NCBI GenBank assembly: GCA_964654605.1
Contig: CAZZLW010000004.1
Span: 1-64,000, forward strand
DNA: 64,000 nucleotides
Reading direction: 5' to 3'
Origin: Raineya sp964654605
GTDB taxonomy: Bacteria; Bacteroidota; Bacteroidia; Cytophagales; Thermonemataceae
In this document: piece after piece, positions 15,629 through 24,053 of the stretch
Numbering within the stretch: the stretch's first letter is position 1
Layout: every line of letters begins with the position of its first letter
The notes under the pieces: model-generated
Database searches by the model: none
What the model was told of the DNA's origin: nothing
The model's input: only the letters and a program-made list of their open reading frames with translations
Translations under genes and position numbers: made by a program

Positions 15629-16780
15629 TTATTTTTTTACGATTTTCAGACCTTTGCCTCGTAGTTTGCTTTCGCTACTATCATTGATAGGTTCATCTGT
15701 TTCAAATTTCAATTTTTTTGCTAACTCTTCAACTTTCTTCCAGGGATCTTCTTCGCTAGTTTTTTCTTTTTTCTTACTGAAAGTCATTTTGAGTTTGGAA
15801 CTTTTGCTTTCGGCTTCTTTTTTCTCTTTTTCTTCCCAATAAGTTTCTACAAAAGATTTTCTTTCAGGAACTTTTATCAGTTCATCATCATCTTTCAAAT
15901 CAAGATTTTTGAGAGTTTCAAAGATTTCTTCTGCGGTAGGGCGTTCGGCAGGAGAGGGGGCAAGCATTGCATTCACCATTTTTTTTAGCTTTTTGGGTAA
16001 TTTGGCATCAATAAGTTTAAGCTCTTTGCCCTCATTTACGGCAAGGCAAGGGTAGGCATATTTTTTAGGGAAATCGGGCAGTTCGCCTTGCAAAAAAATG
16101 CAGTATAGCAAGCCCAAGGCAAAAATATCTGATTGTGTGCTTAAATTTTCAGGATTTTCTTTGCCCTGAATGTAGCGAGCCAGTTCGGGGGAATAGAAAA
16201 CCATATCGCCAACTACCTCTTCGCTCAATTCGGGTGGCTTACCCGAAAAGTAGCTGTTATCAAAGTCAATGAGTTTGGTGGTATAATAATTCAGGCGGGT
16301 TTGCTTGATAAGTACATTTTCGGGTTTCAAATCGCCGTGTACGATACCTGCTTTGTGTAGAATATTGAGGCTGTGAGCTATAGTTTTAAGTATCAGAATT
16401 TTATTTGGTAAAGGAAGAGCGTAAATCTCTTTGGGAGAAAGGGAAGCTACATCAACTTTTTCAGTTACTTTGTAATAAGTGCTTCCTACACGAAAAAAAT
16501 CAAGCGTAACTACCAAATTACCACCTATACCACAACGCTCATTGATTTGCTTCATTAGAGTTTTGTGGTGGTTTTCAAACTTTTCACATTCCAACTTTTT
16601 ACGTTCTTTGGACTTGGGGCTACCCGGTGAGGTTTCAGTAGGGTACTTGGGTGAAAGAAATTCTTTGATGAAGTATTCTTTTTCTCCTTTGCGAGCAAAA
16701 GTCCATTTGCTTAGTCCGCCGCCTGCGGTTGTGAAATCTTGCAAAATTACATAGCCATTGATAACTTCTCCTTTGAGCAT
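15629..16780 (-). CDS. eukaryotic-type Ser/Thr protein kinase, DFD variant
   Basis: 383 residues. An N-lobe with Lys39 in YFIKEF is the likely ATP-binding lysine; the glycine-rich loop is TTAGGGLSKW. The catalytic loop is HGDLKPENVLI (148-158, Asp150 and Asn155 present). The metal-binding motif reads DFD (172-174) instead of DFG, an activation segment follows, and SDIFALGLLYCIFL corresponds to the DxWxxG region. After about residue 290 the tail is Lys/Glu-rich and low-complexity with no membrane helix, so the kinase is cytoplasmic. Key phosphotransfer residues are kept, so activity is likely despite DFD. It starts 4 bp after the four-helix membrane protein gene, so the two form one unit closing the 29358-15629 signalling run. 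Confidence 0.85.
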   Translation of the reverse strand: MLKGEVINGYVILQDFTTAGGGLSKWTFARKGEKEYFIKEFLSPKYPTETSPGSPKSKERKKLECEKFENHHKTLMKQINERCGIGGNLVVTLDFFRVGSTYYKVTEKVDVASLSPKEIYALPLPNKILILKTIAHSLNILHKAGIVHGDLKPENVLIKQTRLNYYTTKLIDFDNSYFSGKPPELSEEVVGDMVFYSPELARYIQGKENPENLSTQSDIFALGLLYCIFLQGELPDFPKKYAYPCLAVNEGKELKLIDAKLPKKLKKMVNAMLAPSPAERPTAEEIFETLKNLDLKDDDELIKVPERKSFVETYWEEKEKKEAESKSSKLKMTFSKKKEKTSEEDPWKKVEELAKKLKFETDEPINDSSESKLRGKGLKIVKK

Positions 16781-16784
16781 ATTT

Positions 16785-17198
16785 TTAAAATTTTCCCATA
16801 ATCATCAAAAGTCCTATTGTACCAATAAGTAGGGCTTTGGTAGCTATATTGGATAAGTTTCTTTGAAGAATTAGAAGCAATACGCCTGCTATCAAACAAG
16901 CATAAGGGGCATATTGTAAGTTCCCAAAATTACGCCAATCCATAATTCGTGAAAGAATAAGCATTGCAGTAGCCGAAATGCTTAAGCCCGTAAAAAGCAC
17001 AAAAACTTTGTTTTTTCCCTGAAAAAATAAGCCTTCAAATAGCGAAGCCAATGCCAAAGAACCCCAAGCAATTAGAGATAGTGTTTTGAAGGTTTCAGCA
17101 GATAAACTTTGAAAGTTTTTCAAAACAAAAGCTAATAGTAGCAACACAAAAGCAATGTTGGATATTGTGCCAAAGACGTAGGATAGCTTATTACGCAT
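16785..17198 (-). CDS. four-helix membrane protein of unknown function
   Basis: About 137 residues from the ATG at 17198; an in-frame start at 17249 would overlap a hairpin and add non-hydrophobic residues. It has four hydrophobic segments (ISNIAFVLLLLAFVL, ALASLFEGLFF region, KVFVLFTGLSISATAMLIL, and YACLIAGVLLLILQRNL followed by LIGTIGLLMIMGKF). No catalytic motif or named family was recognised. It lies just before, and is probably translated with, the Ser/Thr kinase gene 4 bp downstream, so it may anchor or modulate that kinase. That link is inferred from adjacency only. Confidence 0.6.
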   Translation of the reverse strand: MRNKLSYVFGTISNIAFVLLLLAFVLKNFQSLSAETFKTLSLIAWGSLALASLFEGLFFQGKNKVFVLFTGLSISATAMLILSRIMDWRNFGNLQYAPYACLIAGVLLLILQRNLSNIATKALLIGTIGLLMIMGKF

Positions 17199-17225
17199 AC
17201 TGCAAAAATTTAGCTGTAAAAAAAC

Positions 17226-17262
17226 AAAAGTTGTGTTTGCCGAAAGCAAAACACAACCTTTT
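17226..17262 (-). terminator. hairpin terminator after the 140-residue secreted protein gene
   Basis: AAAAGTTGTGTTTGC and GCAAAACACAACCTTTT (17226-17240, 17246-17262) pair with two single-base bulges around CGAAA. T-runs flank it on the minus strand. It separates the duplicated-pair genes from the membrane protein/kinase unit. Confidence 0.6.
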
Positions 17263-17282
17263 ATGTAAATTTTTTGAAAATT

Positions 17283-17705
17283 TTATCTTTTGAAGCCAAT
17301 GACACTAGAGCCGCAGTAGTCTTTACCTTCTTTTACTTCGTAAGCCAAGTAGTATATGCCTGTACGTGAGCATTTTATATCAATAGCGGGCATATATTTT
17401 TTCTCTTTTTCTAAATAGCTACTTGCTACAGGTTTTTTCTCTGAATCCATAAGCGTTACGAAAAGCCCTTTGTTATCGCTATTGGCAATAGTAATGCGAT
17501 AGCTTGTATTGTTGCTGAATACATAAGAATAGATGATTTGCTTTTTGCTACCATTCATAAAATCCAGTTTGTAGCTTTTGAGATACTTGAAACCATCGGG
17601 TTTGAGGCGTTCAGCACATTTGTTGGTGTATTCAGTAACATCACATTGAGCATTTGCAAAATATGCAAAGCTAAAAGCGAGGAGCAAAAACAATACCTTT
17701 TTCAT
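17283..17705 (-). CDS. secreted protein B' of the duplicated pair
   Basis: 140 residues with a signal peptide ending in YFANAQC. The mature domain is probably an all-beta, C2-like or jelly-roll module: FKYLKSYKLDFMNGSKKQII, TSYRITIANSDNKGLFVTLM, then CSRTGIYYLAYEVKEG and a conserved end, CGSSVIGFKR. It is a paralogue of the 193-residue protein at 18648-19229, which has the matching KFLRSYKLEG, AVAST, QCSKTGVYKISFE and CGGAVLGFKR. Four cysteines are shared in position, suggesting disulphides. It has its own promoter (17743-17773) and terminator. Function unknown; location periplasmic or surface. Confidence 0.65.
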   Translation of the reverse strand: MKKVLFLLLAFSFAYFANAQCDVTEYTNKCAERLKPDGFKYLKSYKLDFMNGSKKQIIYSYVFSNNTSYRITIANSDNKGLFVTLMDSEKKPVASSYLEKEKKYMPAIDIKCSRTGIYYLAYEVKEGKDYCGSSVIGFKR

Positions 17706-17742
17706 ATATGTGTTGATTTTTTGAGAGTTCTGGTTTTGATTT

Positions 17743-17773
17743 CAAAAGTAATAAAAAATATGATTGCTGTCAA
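17743..17773 (-). promoter_or_regulatory. promoter of the 140-residue secreted protein gene
   Basis: On the minus strand, TTG (complement of 17771-17773), a 20-bp spacer and TACTTTTG (complement of 17743-17750) match the Bacteroidota consensus. The start codon lies 38 bp further. Confidence 0.6.
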
Positions 17774-17791
17774 TACATTAAGCAATAATTT

Positions 17792-18634
17792 TTAACTCAC
17801 AATACGCCCTCTGGCTTCTTTGAGTGCTTGTGAGAGTTTCTGAAAGTCATCTTTACTCATATTTACCTTGGTAGGTTTGCCTTCTTGCGGTTCTACACTG
17901 ATATTTTTATAGCTTTCACCAATTTTCTGTAAATCGTTGTAAAGACTTTCAATGTGTTTGGAAACTGATTTGTTGGGTTCTAATTCTTTCAAGATAGCTT
18001 CAACGACGAATTTTTGGTCGGCAATTTTTTCGTTTAGAGCAGGTTTATTCGCTTTTTCGGCGACTTGGGTAGCCAAGTACAGCGACTCTACCCAGCCTCC
18101 GATTACCATCAGAGTTAGCACTTCACCTCGTTTGTCTTCTTCCAATTTCTGACGCATAGCTGTAAGTCCTAAACCTGTGGTAAGAATAAGCTCGTTCATA
18201 TCTTTGCTTTCTTGGGTAATTTTTTTGATTTTTTCAAAATCAAAAAATTGAGCGACCTTCAAGCCTTCTGCCATTTTACGAGTAGCATCTAAAAATCTGA
18301 TAGCATCTTGGGTCTTGTTGTGTAAATTGGCATAACCCAAATCTACGCTATACACGCCCAAATTGAGGGCTATTTGGTGTTCGGCGTTGTATTTTTCAAT
18401 GTTTTCAGGCTTATTTAGTAGGCTGTTGTCGTATTCTACTCCCGAACTTTTGATAAGGTCGGTCATTTCAATAGGATTTGGCATTGCATTCAGCAATTCG
18501 TAATCGGTTTTGAACTCCGTTTTGGTGTTAGTTTGCTTTTGAGTAGTGTCTTGCGTAGGCTTTTGTTCGTTGTCGCTTTTGGGGCAAGCCATCAAGATAA
18601 TAGCAGACAGAGGAAGCCAAAAGATTTTTTTCAT
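17792..18634 (-). CDS. lipoprotein A' of the duplicated pair
   Basis: 280-residue lipoprotein: signal peptide with lipobox LMAC at Cys17, then a Thr/Gln/Lys-rich linker to about residue 45 and a helical domain. The conserved core includes LLNKPENIEKYN, LNLGVYSVDLGYANLHNKTQ, DAIRFLDATRKMAEGLKVAQ, FFDFEKIKK and VIGGWVESLYLATQV. It is clearly a paralogue of the lipoprotein at 19317-20216. The end, LKEARGRIVS, matches IAAIRNKIVS there. It lies 13 bp downstream of the 193-residue secreted protein gene and was probably co-transcribed with it. No enzyme motif is visible. The family is common in Bacteroidota as a hypothetical lipoprotein, as far as I recall. Confidence 0.7.
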   Translation of the reverse strand: MKKIFWLPLSAIILMACPKSDNEQKPTQDTTQKQTNTKTEFKTDYELLNAMPNPIEMTDLIKSSGVEYDNSLLNKPENIEKYNAEHQIALNLGVYSVDLGYANLHNKTQDAIRFLDATRKMAEGLKVAQFFDFEKIKKITQESKDMNELILTTGLGLTAMRQKLEEDKRGEVLTLMVIGGWVESLYLATQVAEKANKPALNEKIADQKFVVEAILKELEPNKSVSKHIESLYNDLQKIGESYKNISVEPQEGKPTKVNMSKDDFQKLSQALKEARGRIVS

Positions 18635-18647
18635 AAAATTTTTTTTT

Positions 18648-19229
18648 TTAACGTTTGAAACCTAAAACAGCTCCACCACAGAAATCTCTTTTATTGAAAT
18701 GATGTTCAAAAGAAATTTTATACACACCTGTTTTACTGCATTGTATTTCTATGGAAGGATAAAATTTTTGCGTATTGGAGTTGAACGTAGAGGCTACTGC
18801 TCTGCCTTCGGGGTCGTAGAGTACCACTTTCAATCGGCTATCTACATAAGATTCTATTCTGATAAAATAGGTTGTTCCTTTGCTCAATGTATATTGTTGC
18901 TCTATGGGCTTATTGGAAGGACCTTCCAATTTGTAACTTCTCAAAAACTTGTACCCCGAGCTTTTCATTGCATCAGTAATATCTCTGATATAACCAATAG
19001 GATTGCAGTTTTCAATACGTGGATTTACTTCTTTTTTTTCTTCTTTCTTTACTTCTTTTTTAGTTTCCTGTTTTTTGGGGTCAGTTTGCGTTTTAGTATC
19101 TTTCTGCGTTTGCGTAGTAGTTTTTTGCTCGGTTTTGGTGTTTTGCTGAGTAGTAGTTGTTTTCTGTTGAGCTAAACTTTTTCCCAACATTCCCCCTATA
19201 AAAACAAAGGCTATCAATAGTTTTTTCAT
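18648..19229 (-). CDS. secreted protein B of the duplicated pair
   Basis: 193 residues: signal peptide ending in KSLAQQ, then about 50 residues of low-complexity Thr/Gln/Lys (KTTTTQQNTKTEQKTTTQTQ and similar, turning into KKEVKKEEKKEV). The last 120 residues form the beta domain shared with the 140-residue protein at 17283-17705. The linker is absent from that paralogue, so it was gained or lost after duplication. Such a linker could span periplasm or peptidoglycan. Four cysteines are conserved between the two. Function unknown. Lipoprotein A' follows at 13 bp. Confidence 0.65.
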   Translation of the reverse strand: MKKLLIAFVFIGGMLGKSLAQQKTTTTQQNTKTEQKTTTQTQKDTKTQTDPKKQETKKEVKKEEKKEVNPRIENCNPIGYIRDITDAMKSSGYKFLRSYKLEGPSNKPIEQQYTLSKGTTYFIRIESYVDSRLKVVLYDPEGRAVASTFNSNTQKFYPSIEIQCSKTGVYKISFEHHFNKRDFCGGAVLGFKR

Positions 19230-19267
19230 AAATTTTCAAAATTGATTGTTAAGCGTATCAAAAGGGT

Positions 19268-19303
19268 AAAAGGTTCAAAAGAACTGATGTTTTTGAACCT
19301 TTT
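19268..19303 (-). terminator. hairpin terminator after lipoprotein A
   Basis: AAAAGGTTCAAAA (19268-19280) pairs with TTTTGAACCTTTT (19291-19303) across a 10-nt loop, just 13 bp past the stop of the 299-residue lipoprotein gene. It may partly terminate or stabilise its mRNA end. Confidence 0.6.
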
Positions 19304-19316
19304 GAAGTAAAAAATT

Positions 19317-20216
19317 TTAGCTAACGATTTTATTGCGAATGGCGGCGATTTTGGTTGTAATTTCATTAAGCGTTTCTTTGCTCATTTCGGCTTGCTCGCT
19401 ACCACCTTGCTGAACGGATACAGTACCTTCTTTTTCTTCTTGTTTGGTTTCACCTTCGCTTTTGGTGAATTTGATTTTTTCAAAAGATTTTTGCAAATCT
19501 ACGAGTTCATCGTGCAAATCTCTCATTTTAGATTGGCTGGCGTAATAATCCAGCAATTGAACGATTTGGTCAAGAACAATTTTTTGGTCGGCAATCATTT
19601 GCTCTAAATCCTTAACAGGTTTTTTCTGTACTACTTGGGTAGCCAAGTACATTACTTCTACCCAACCGCCAGTAATGATAAGCACGGTCAAATCGCTTCT
19701 ATCTTGCTCGTACAATTTGTTATTGATGTTGATAAGGTTCTCTTCGGTGAGTTGCAGGAGTTCATCAAGTTTGTCTTTACTTTTAGAAAGTTGTTTGATT
19801 TTTTCAAATTCAAAATATTGACCGATTTTAAGATTATCAGCCATATCTTTTACCCCCACAAGCAAATTGATAGCATCTTGCGATTTTTCGTAAATATTGG
19901 CATAGCCCAAATCTGTACTGAAAACACCAAGATTGAGAGCCTGCTTAAACTCAATCACATATTTAGATTCATTATCTACCGAATTGAGTAGCGTTTGGTC
20001 GTAATCAATGCCACTATCTTTGATGATAGAAGAAATAATCATAGGGCTGGGGATTCTATCTACAAACTCCTTGATAGTCTTCTTATCAATGGCTTCTTTA
20101 CCTGATTTTACTTTTTTAGTTGTATCGCTTGCTACTTTGCTGATGTCGTCGTTATTATCACAAGCAGTAATAGCTATGAAAGTAAAAGTCAGAAGGCTAT
20201 AAATTACTTTTTTCAT
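19317..20216 (-). CDS. lipoprotein A of the duplicated pair
   Basis: 299-residue lipoprotein with lipobox ITAC (Cys19) and an acidic start (DNNDD). The helical domain keeps SGIDYDQTLLNSVDNESKYV, LNLGVFSTDLGYANIYEKSQ, DAINLLVGVKDMADNLKIGQ and ITGGWVEVMYLATQVVQKKP, parallel to the 280-residue A' protein. A Glu/Lys/Gln-rich insertion (GETKQEEKEGTVSVQQGGS) precedes the conserved C-terminal helix. Gene order A-B-A'-B' with the two other paralogues shows a tandem duplication of a two-gene unit. The ABC fusion gene is 106 bp upstream. No catalytic signature was found. Confidence 0.7.
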   Translation of the reverse strand: MKKVIYSLLTFTFIAITACDNNDDISKVASDTTKKVKSGKEAIDKKTIKEFVDRIPSPMIISSIIKDSGIDYDQTLLNSVDNESKYVIEFKQALNLGVFSTDLGYANIYEKSQDAINLLVGVKDMADNLKIGQYFEFEKIKQLSKSKDKLDELLQLTEENLININNKLYEQDRSDLTVLIITGGWVEVMYLATQVVQKKPVKDLEQMIADQKIVLDQIVQLLDYYASQSKMRDLHDELVDLQKSFEKIKFTKSEGETKQEEKEGTVSVQQGGSEQAEMSKETLNEITTKIAAIRNKIVS

Positions 20217-20322
20217 AAAATTTACACGTTTTAATTTGAGGGTATGAACTTTGCCAGAATAAGAATTTCAGTTCAAAATAAAATAGTTTTTTCTAAAATT
20301 TCAAACATTCCCTGAAAAATTT

Positions 20323-23300
20323 TCATTTTTTTGTTTTGTTTTTTTCTTTTTTCTTGAAAAACCCAAAAATAGATAAAGAAAGGGCTTTTTTGAAAGTTTC
20401 GTAGTATAAGGTGATATACAATACCAACGAAAACAGCCAAATTACTATAATATCAAAATAGTAGGTATTGATAAGCATACCTGCAAAATGCTTGGAAGGA
20501 GCAAGAAATTGCGTTCTGTAATCTAAGAAATGAGCAGGGAGCAGAGGCTCTTGGAAAATGGGGTCGGCTTGTTGCAAGAGTTTTTCTTTGTAAAGTAAAA
20601 TTTTATCTCTTACATTGGCATTGCGAGCCAAATCGGATAGACTTTCGTTGAAATAGGTATTCTTATATTTTTCCAAAGAGTAGCCTTTCACTTTTTCCTC
20701 TAATCTATCTTCTAAATCATTTTTTTCACGGCTGAAGTAGTTTCTACGAGCCTTGTAGTATTCTGCAAGCTCTTCCAGATAGTTTTTGAGCTCCTCTTCA
20801 ACTTTTTCGTTGTAAGTATTGATATTGAGTTTGGTGAGCAGATTATCAAAATCTTTGAAAGCAGGGCGATTTTGTTTGCCGTATGGGGTTTTTAGGTCAA
20901 AGGCTTTTTCTCTTTGCAACTCATAGGCAATGAGTTTGAGTTCGGCAGTTTTTACTTTGCTTAAAGAATCAGAGTTTTTATCCAAAATTTTAGAAAGTCT
21001 TACACGAGCATTGCCGAGTTCATCAAGCCACAATTGCCTAAAATCTGCCACACTTATTTCTTTTTCATACTCAAAAAATGGCTTTTGAAACTGATTATTT
21101 TTGAATTGCTCAACGGCAATGGCTTCAAAGCCCCAACGCGAAACCATAAGGTCGGCAAGGAGAGGCACTTGCCCTCTATCACTTACAAACTGATTGAGCT
21201 TATCAAAATTGAAAATCACACCGCTCAAAATCATTTGTGGAATAAGTAGCAAAGGGATAGTGATGTAAATGGTAACTACGGAATTGAAAGTAGCAGAGAT
21301 GTTCAATCCGAGCATATTGGCAAAGCAAGAAACCGTGAAAAGCACTGCCCAATACATCATATTCATACCTTTCACTTCCAAAATAGCATTGCCAATGAGT
21401 ACAAAAGTAAGCGTTTGAACGGCAGAAAGTCCGAAAAGGATAATGAGTTTGGAAAGTAGATAGCTGTGCCTGCTCAAATTGAGGAACGATTCTCGGCGTT
21501 GAATTTTGCGGTCTTTGATGATTTCTTCGGCACTTACGGTGAGTCCCATAAAAAGAGCTACCAACACACAAATTAGGATATAAGCGGGGATATTGTCGTT
21601 GTAACGATAGCTATACCCCAAAGTAAGTGGGTCGTTATTGAAGCGTATAATAAAAGCAAGCAAAAAGGCAAGTAGGGGAGCTTCTAAAAGGTTGATAGCC
21701 ATATATTGCGTATTGCCTGCTTTTGCCAGAAAATCGCGTATCGTGAAGAGAATGGTTTGCTTTGTCCAATGGGGTAAATCTAAGGCTTTGGGCGGAACTT
21801 CCCTTTGCTCTTCTACGGGGCGAATTTTATCGCTAAAATTTTTCAAAAATAGCTCATTCCACTGAATAGGCGTTTTTTTGCGTTGGTTGGTATATTGTCC
21901 GCTTTCATCAATGGTACGGGCTTCAATAATATCAAAAATTTGTTCAGGATTTACATTACCGCAGTTGGGGCATTGCCCTTCTTCGGCTTTGAGTTGGTTA
22001 TCTTGTTTTTTGAAGTAAATAACAGCATCAACAGGATTGCCGTAAAAAGCCTGATAGCCTCCTGTATCCAAAATGATAAGTTTATTGAACATTTTGAAAA
22101 TATCGGAGGAAGGCTGGTGAATAACAACAAAAATGAGTTTTCCTTTGGCAGAAAGCTCTTTGAGTAAGTCAAGAACATTCTCGGAGTCTTTGGAAGATAG
22201 CCCCGAAGTGGGTTCGTCAAGGAAAAGCACCGCAGGTTCACGGATAAGTTCCAAAGCAATATTGAGGCGTTTGCGTTGCCCACCACTGATAGTTTTATTG
22301 AGAACATTCCCTACTTTCAAATCTTTGATATGAGCAAGCCCCAAGTCTTCAAGGGTTTTCATTACTCGCTCGTGCAGTTCTTTTTCGGTAAAACTTTTGA
22401 AACAAAGTTTGGTATTGTAATAAAGATTTTGATAAACAGTTAGCTCTTCAATGAGCAAATCATCTTGGGCTACATAGCCGATAACTCCTTGCACCTTATC
22501 TTTTTCTCGGTGAATATCAATGCCATTGAGTAAGACTTGCCCTCTGGAAGGAGTTTCCAGACCTGCCAGTACATTGAGTAGGGTAGTTTTCCCTGCTCCA
22601 CTTGCCCCCATAATGCCAATGAGGTTACCTGCACTTTCGGCTACGCTCACGCCACGCAAACCCAAATTACCATTTTTGAACTTATATTCAATATCTATGG
22701 CATTGAAGGAAAGTTTTTGTTTTTTCTGAACATCAGTAAAATTAGCAACAATATCGCTGAAATAGAAAGAGTTACCTGCTTGTGTTCTGATGATACTGCC
22801 CGAAGTAAATTGGTAAATTTTGTTGGGCTTCATCAAGAAATCATTGAGCTTAATATTTTCACTGCCCGTATATTTCACAAAATACATATTGGCTTCGGGC
22901 ATACGCAAAAATATCAGCTCGCCGTCCAATCTTTCTATTTGAATGTGCTTGATAGTATTGGTACGAGGAATATACAGCGAACTAACTGTGAGTATGTTTT
23001 CGTTACCTACCAGTTCATCAGCTTTCTTGAAAACGAAGTCGTAAATAATTTTGAAAAGCGTTTCATTTTTGAGCAGATAATCGGCAGAGGTTTGCACTAC
23101 CTCCAAGCGTCTTTTGGTTACACGATTATCCGAAGCCAAAAGTTCCAACATTCGTACTACGATGAGGATTTTTTGGCTCAAAACCAAACGACTTTCTTTT
23201 TCAGGGGCGATTTCTTTGCGGAAAAGCCCGCCAAGTTTCACAGAAAATTTCTGAAAGGCTCTTTCTTCGTCAGTTACTTTTTTACTACTTGTTTCTTCTT

Positions 23301-23529
23301 CGCCGGGCAGAGTTTCTTTTTCATTTTCGCTTACTCTAGCTCCAAAATCATTCCACAATTTTTCGTAGTATTCTTTATATTTTTGCATATAAGCGGGAAT
23401 GGAATCTTGGGCTAAAACCTCTTGGAAATATTCAGCCACAAAATTTTCTTCTTTGGGAGAAACCCCGCCGTCTTGTAAAATAGTAATAGCAAAAACTTTG
23501 GTGAGGGCATCGAGTACGGCTTCGCTCAT
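20323..23529 (-). CDS. TerB-like / ABC ATPase / ABC-2 permease fusion
   Basis: 1068-residue half-transporter of ABCG-like order. Residues 1-170 are helical and acidic, resembling a TerB-like domain; about 180-265 is a beta-rich, FHA-like or similar module. The ATPase follows: Walker A GASGAGKTT (308-316), Q-loop GYVAQDD, signature SGGQRKRL (415-422), Walker B VLFLDEP (434-440), switch His in IHQPSSD. A CPNCG knuckle (520-524) sits in the linker. The permease has about six helices from 615 on, interrupted by a roughly 200-residue charged helical insertion (about 810-1015) before the last helix. Substrate unknown. Adjacent Sia-type genes suggest phospho-regulation, an inference. Confidence 0.85.
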   Translation of the reverse strand: MSEAVLDALTKVFAITILQDGGVSPKEENFVAEYFQEVLAQDSIPAYMQKYKEYYEKLWNDFGARVSENEKETLPGEEETSSKKVTDEERAFQKFSVKLGGLFRKEIAPEKESRLVLSQKILIVVRMLELLASDNRVTKRRLEVVQTSADYLLKNETLFKIIYDFVFKKADELVGNENILTVSSLYIPRTNTIKHIQIERLDGELIFLRMPEANMYFVKYTGSENIKLNDFLMKPNKIYQFTSGSIIRTQAGNSFYFSDIVANFTDVQKKQKLSFNAIDIEYKFKNGNLGLRGVSVAESAGNLIGIMGASGAGKTTLLNVLAGLETPSRGQVLLNGIDIHREKDKVQGVIGYVAQDDLLIEELTVYQNLYYNTKLCFKSFTEKELHERVMKTLEDLGLAHIKDLKVGNVLNKTISGGQRKRLNIALELIREPAVLFLDEPTSGLSSKDSENVLDLLKELSAKGKLIFVVIHQPSSDIFKMFNKLIILDTGGYQAFYGNPVDAVIYFKKQDNQLKAEEGQCPNCGNVNPEQIFDIIEARTIDESGQYTNQRKKTPIQWNELFLKNFSDKIRPVEEQREVPPKALDLPHWTKQTILFTIRDFLAKAGNTQYMAINLLEAPLLAFLLAFIIRFNNDPLTLGYSYRYNDNIPAYILICVLVALFMGLTVSAEEIIKDRKIQRRESFLNLSRHSYLLSKLIILFGLSAVQTLTFVLIGNAILEVKGMNMMYWAVLFTVSCFANMLGLNISATFNSVVTIYITIPLLLIPQMILSGVIFNFDKLNQFVSDRGQVPLLADLMVSRWGFEAIAVEQFKNNQFQKPFFEYEKEISVADFRQLWLDELGNARVRLSKILDKNSDSLSKVKTAELKLIAYELQREKAFDLKTPYGKQNRPAFKDFDNLLTKLNINTYNEKVEEELKNYLEELAEYYKARRNYFSREKNDLEDRLEEKVKGYSLEKYKNTYFNESLSDLARNANVRDKILLYKEKLLQQADPIFQEPLLPAHFLDYRTQFLAPSKHFAGMLINTYYFDIIVIWLFSLVLYITLYYETFKKALSLSIFGFFKKKEKNKTKK

Positions 23530-23603
23530 ATATGCAAAAAATTATAGCAAGATAATAATAGAATTAGGGATTTAGAAAAAGGTACAACAGATTTAATCAG
23601 AAA

Positions 23604-23633
23604 ACCTTATAGGCTTTCAAAAGCCTATAAGGT
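23604..23633 (-). terminator. strong hairpin after siaC-like gene
   Basis: ACCTTATAGGCTTT (23604-23617) and AAAGCCTATAAGGT (23620-23633) are perfect complements, starting 8 bp past the stop of the phosphoprotein gene. On the minus strand the tail is only TTTTCTGATT, so it may be a partial terminator or an mRNA-stabilising end. Confidence 0.65.
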
Positions 23634-23640
23634 AAGAATT

Positions 23641-24006
23641 TTAGTAAGTTTTGAACTCAAAAGGCAATCCATCTACAATATCCTGAAACTCTTTGCCCGC
23701 TTCTTCCATATCCTCGTCGTCATCGTGATGATACCAAATCACTTTCGCACCGCTGATGCCTTCCAGTTTGGTAAGTACATCAAGAATAACTTTGGAGGAA
23801 GCTGTATTGAAGTATTCAAGTTTGAAAGTAAATTTAGTTTCGGGATTGGGTGCGGCGGCATATTTATCAAGCCAATCTAAAACTTGCTGATAGAAAGTTC
23901 TTACGTCTTCGGGTAGAGAGCGTCCCGAAATTTCAAATATGCCGTTATCTTTATCCAAAATCACTTTGGGTGTTTCTTCGGTCCCTTCTAAATTGATGAT
24001 TTCCAT
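23641..24006 (-). CDS. siaC: SiaC-like regulatory phosphoprotein (DUF1987)
   Basis: 121 residues, the usual length. N-terminus EIINLEGTEETPKVILDKDN, then GIFEISGRSLPEDVRTFYQ, then the central FKLEYFNTASSKVILDVL. In Pseudomonas aeruginosa SiaC, Thr68 is phosphorylated by SiaB and dephosphorylated by SiaA; here Thr68 is present at exactly that number in YFNTASSK. SiaC there binds a diguanylate cyclase (SiaD) to promote biofilm formation. No GGDEF gene is in this window, so the output partner differs; the ABC fusion 111 bp downstream is a candidate. The SiaB-like kinase gene lies 47 bp upstream. Confidence 0.88.
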   Translation of the reverse strand: MEIINLEGTEETPKVILDKDNGIFEISGRSLPEDVRTFYQQVLDWLDKYAAAPNPETKFTFKLEYFNTASSKVILDVLTKLEGISGAKVIWYHHDDDEDMEEAGKEFQDIVDGLPFEFKTY

Positions 24007-24053
24007 AACTATATCACAAATTTTTGTATGTTTAACTTTGAGAGAAAAATAAT

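Noticed and set aside
18699..19175. 158-codon plus-strand frame opposite the 193-residue secreted protein gene
   Set aside because: Its Phe/Ser-run C-terminus is just the complement of the Lys/Glu/Thr/Gln linker codons.
22717..23415. 232-codon plus-strand frame opposite the ABC fusion gene
   Set aside because: Composition (Phe/Ile/Tyr-rich, no motifs) is that of an antisense shadow of a clear ABC transporter gene.
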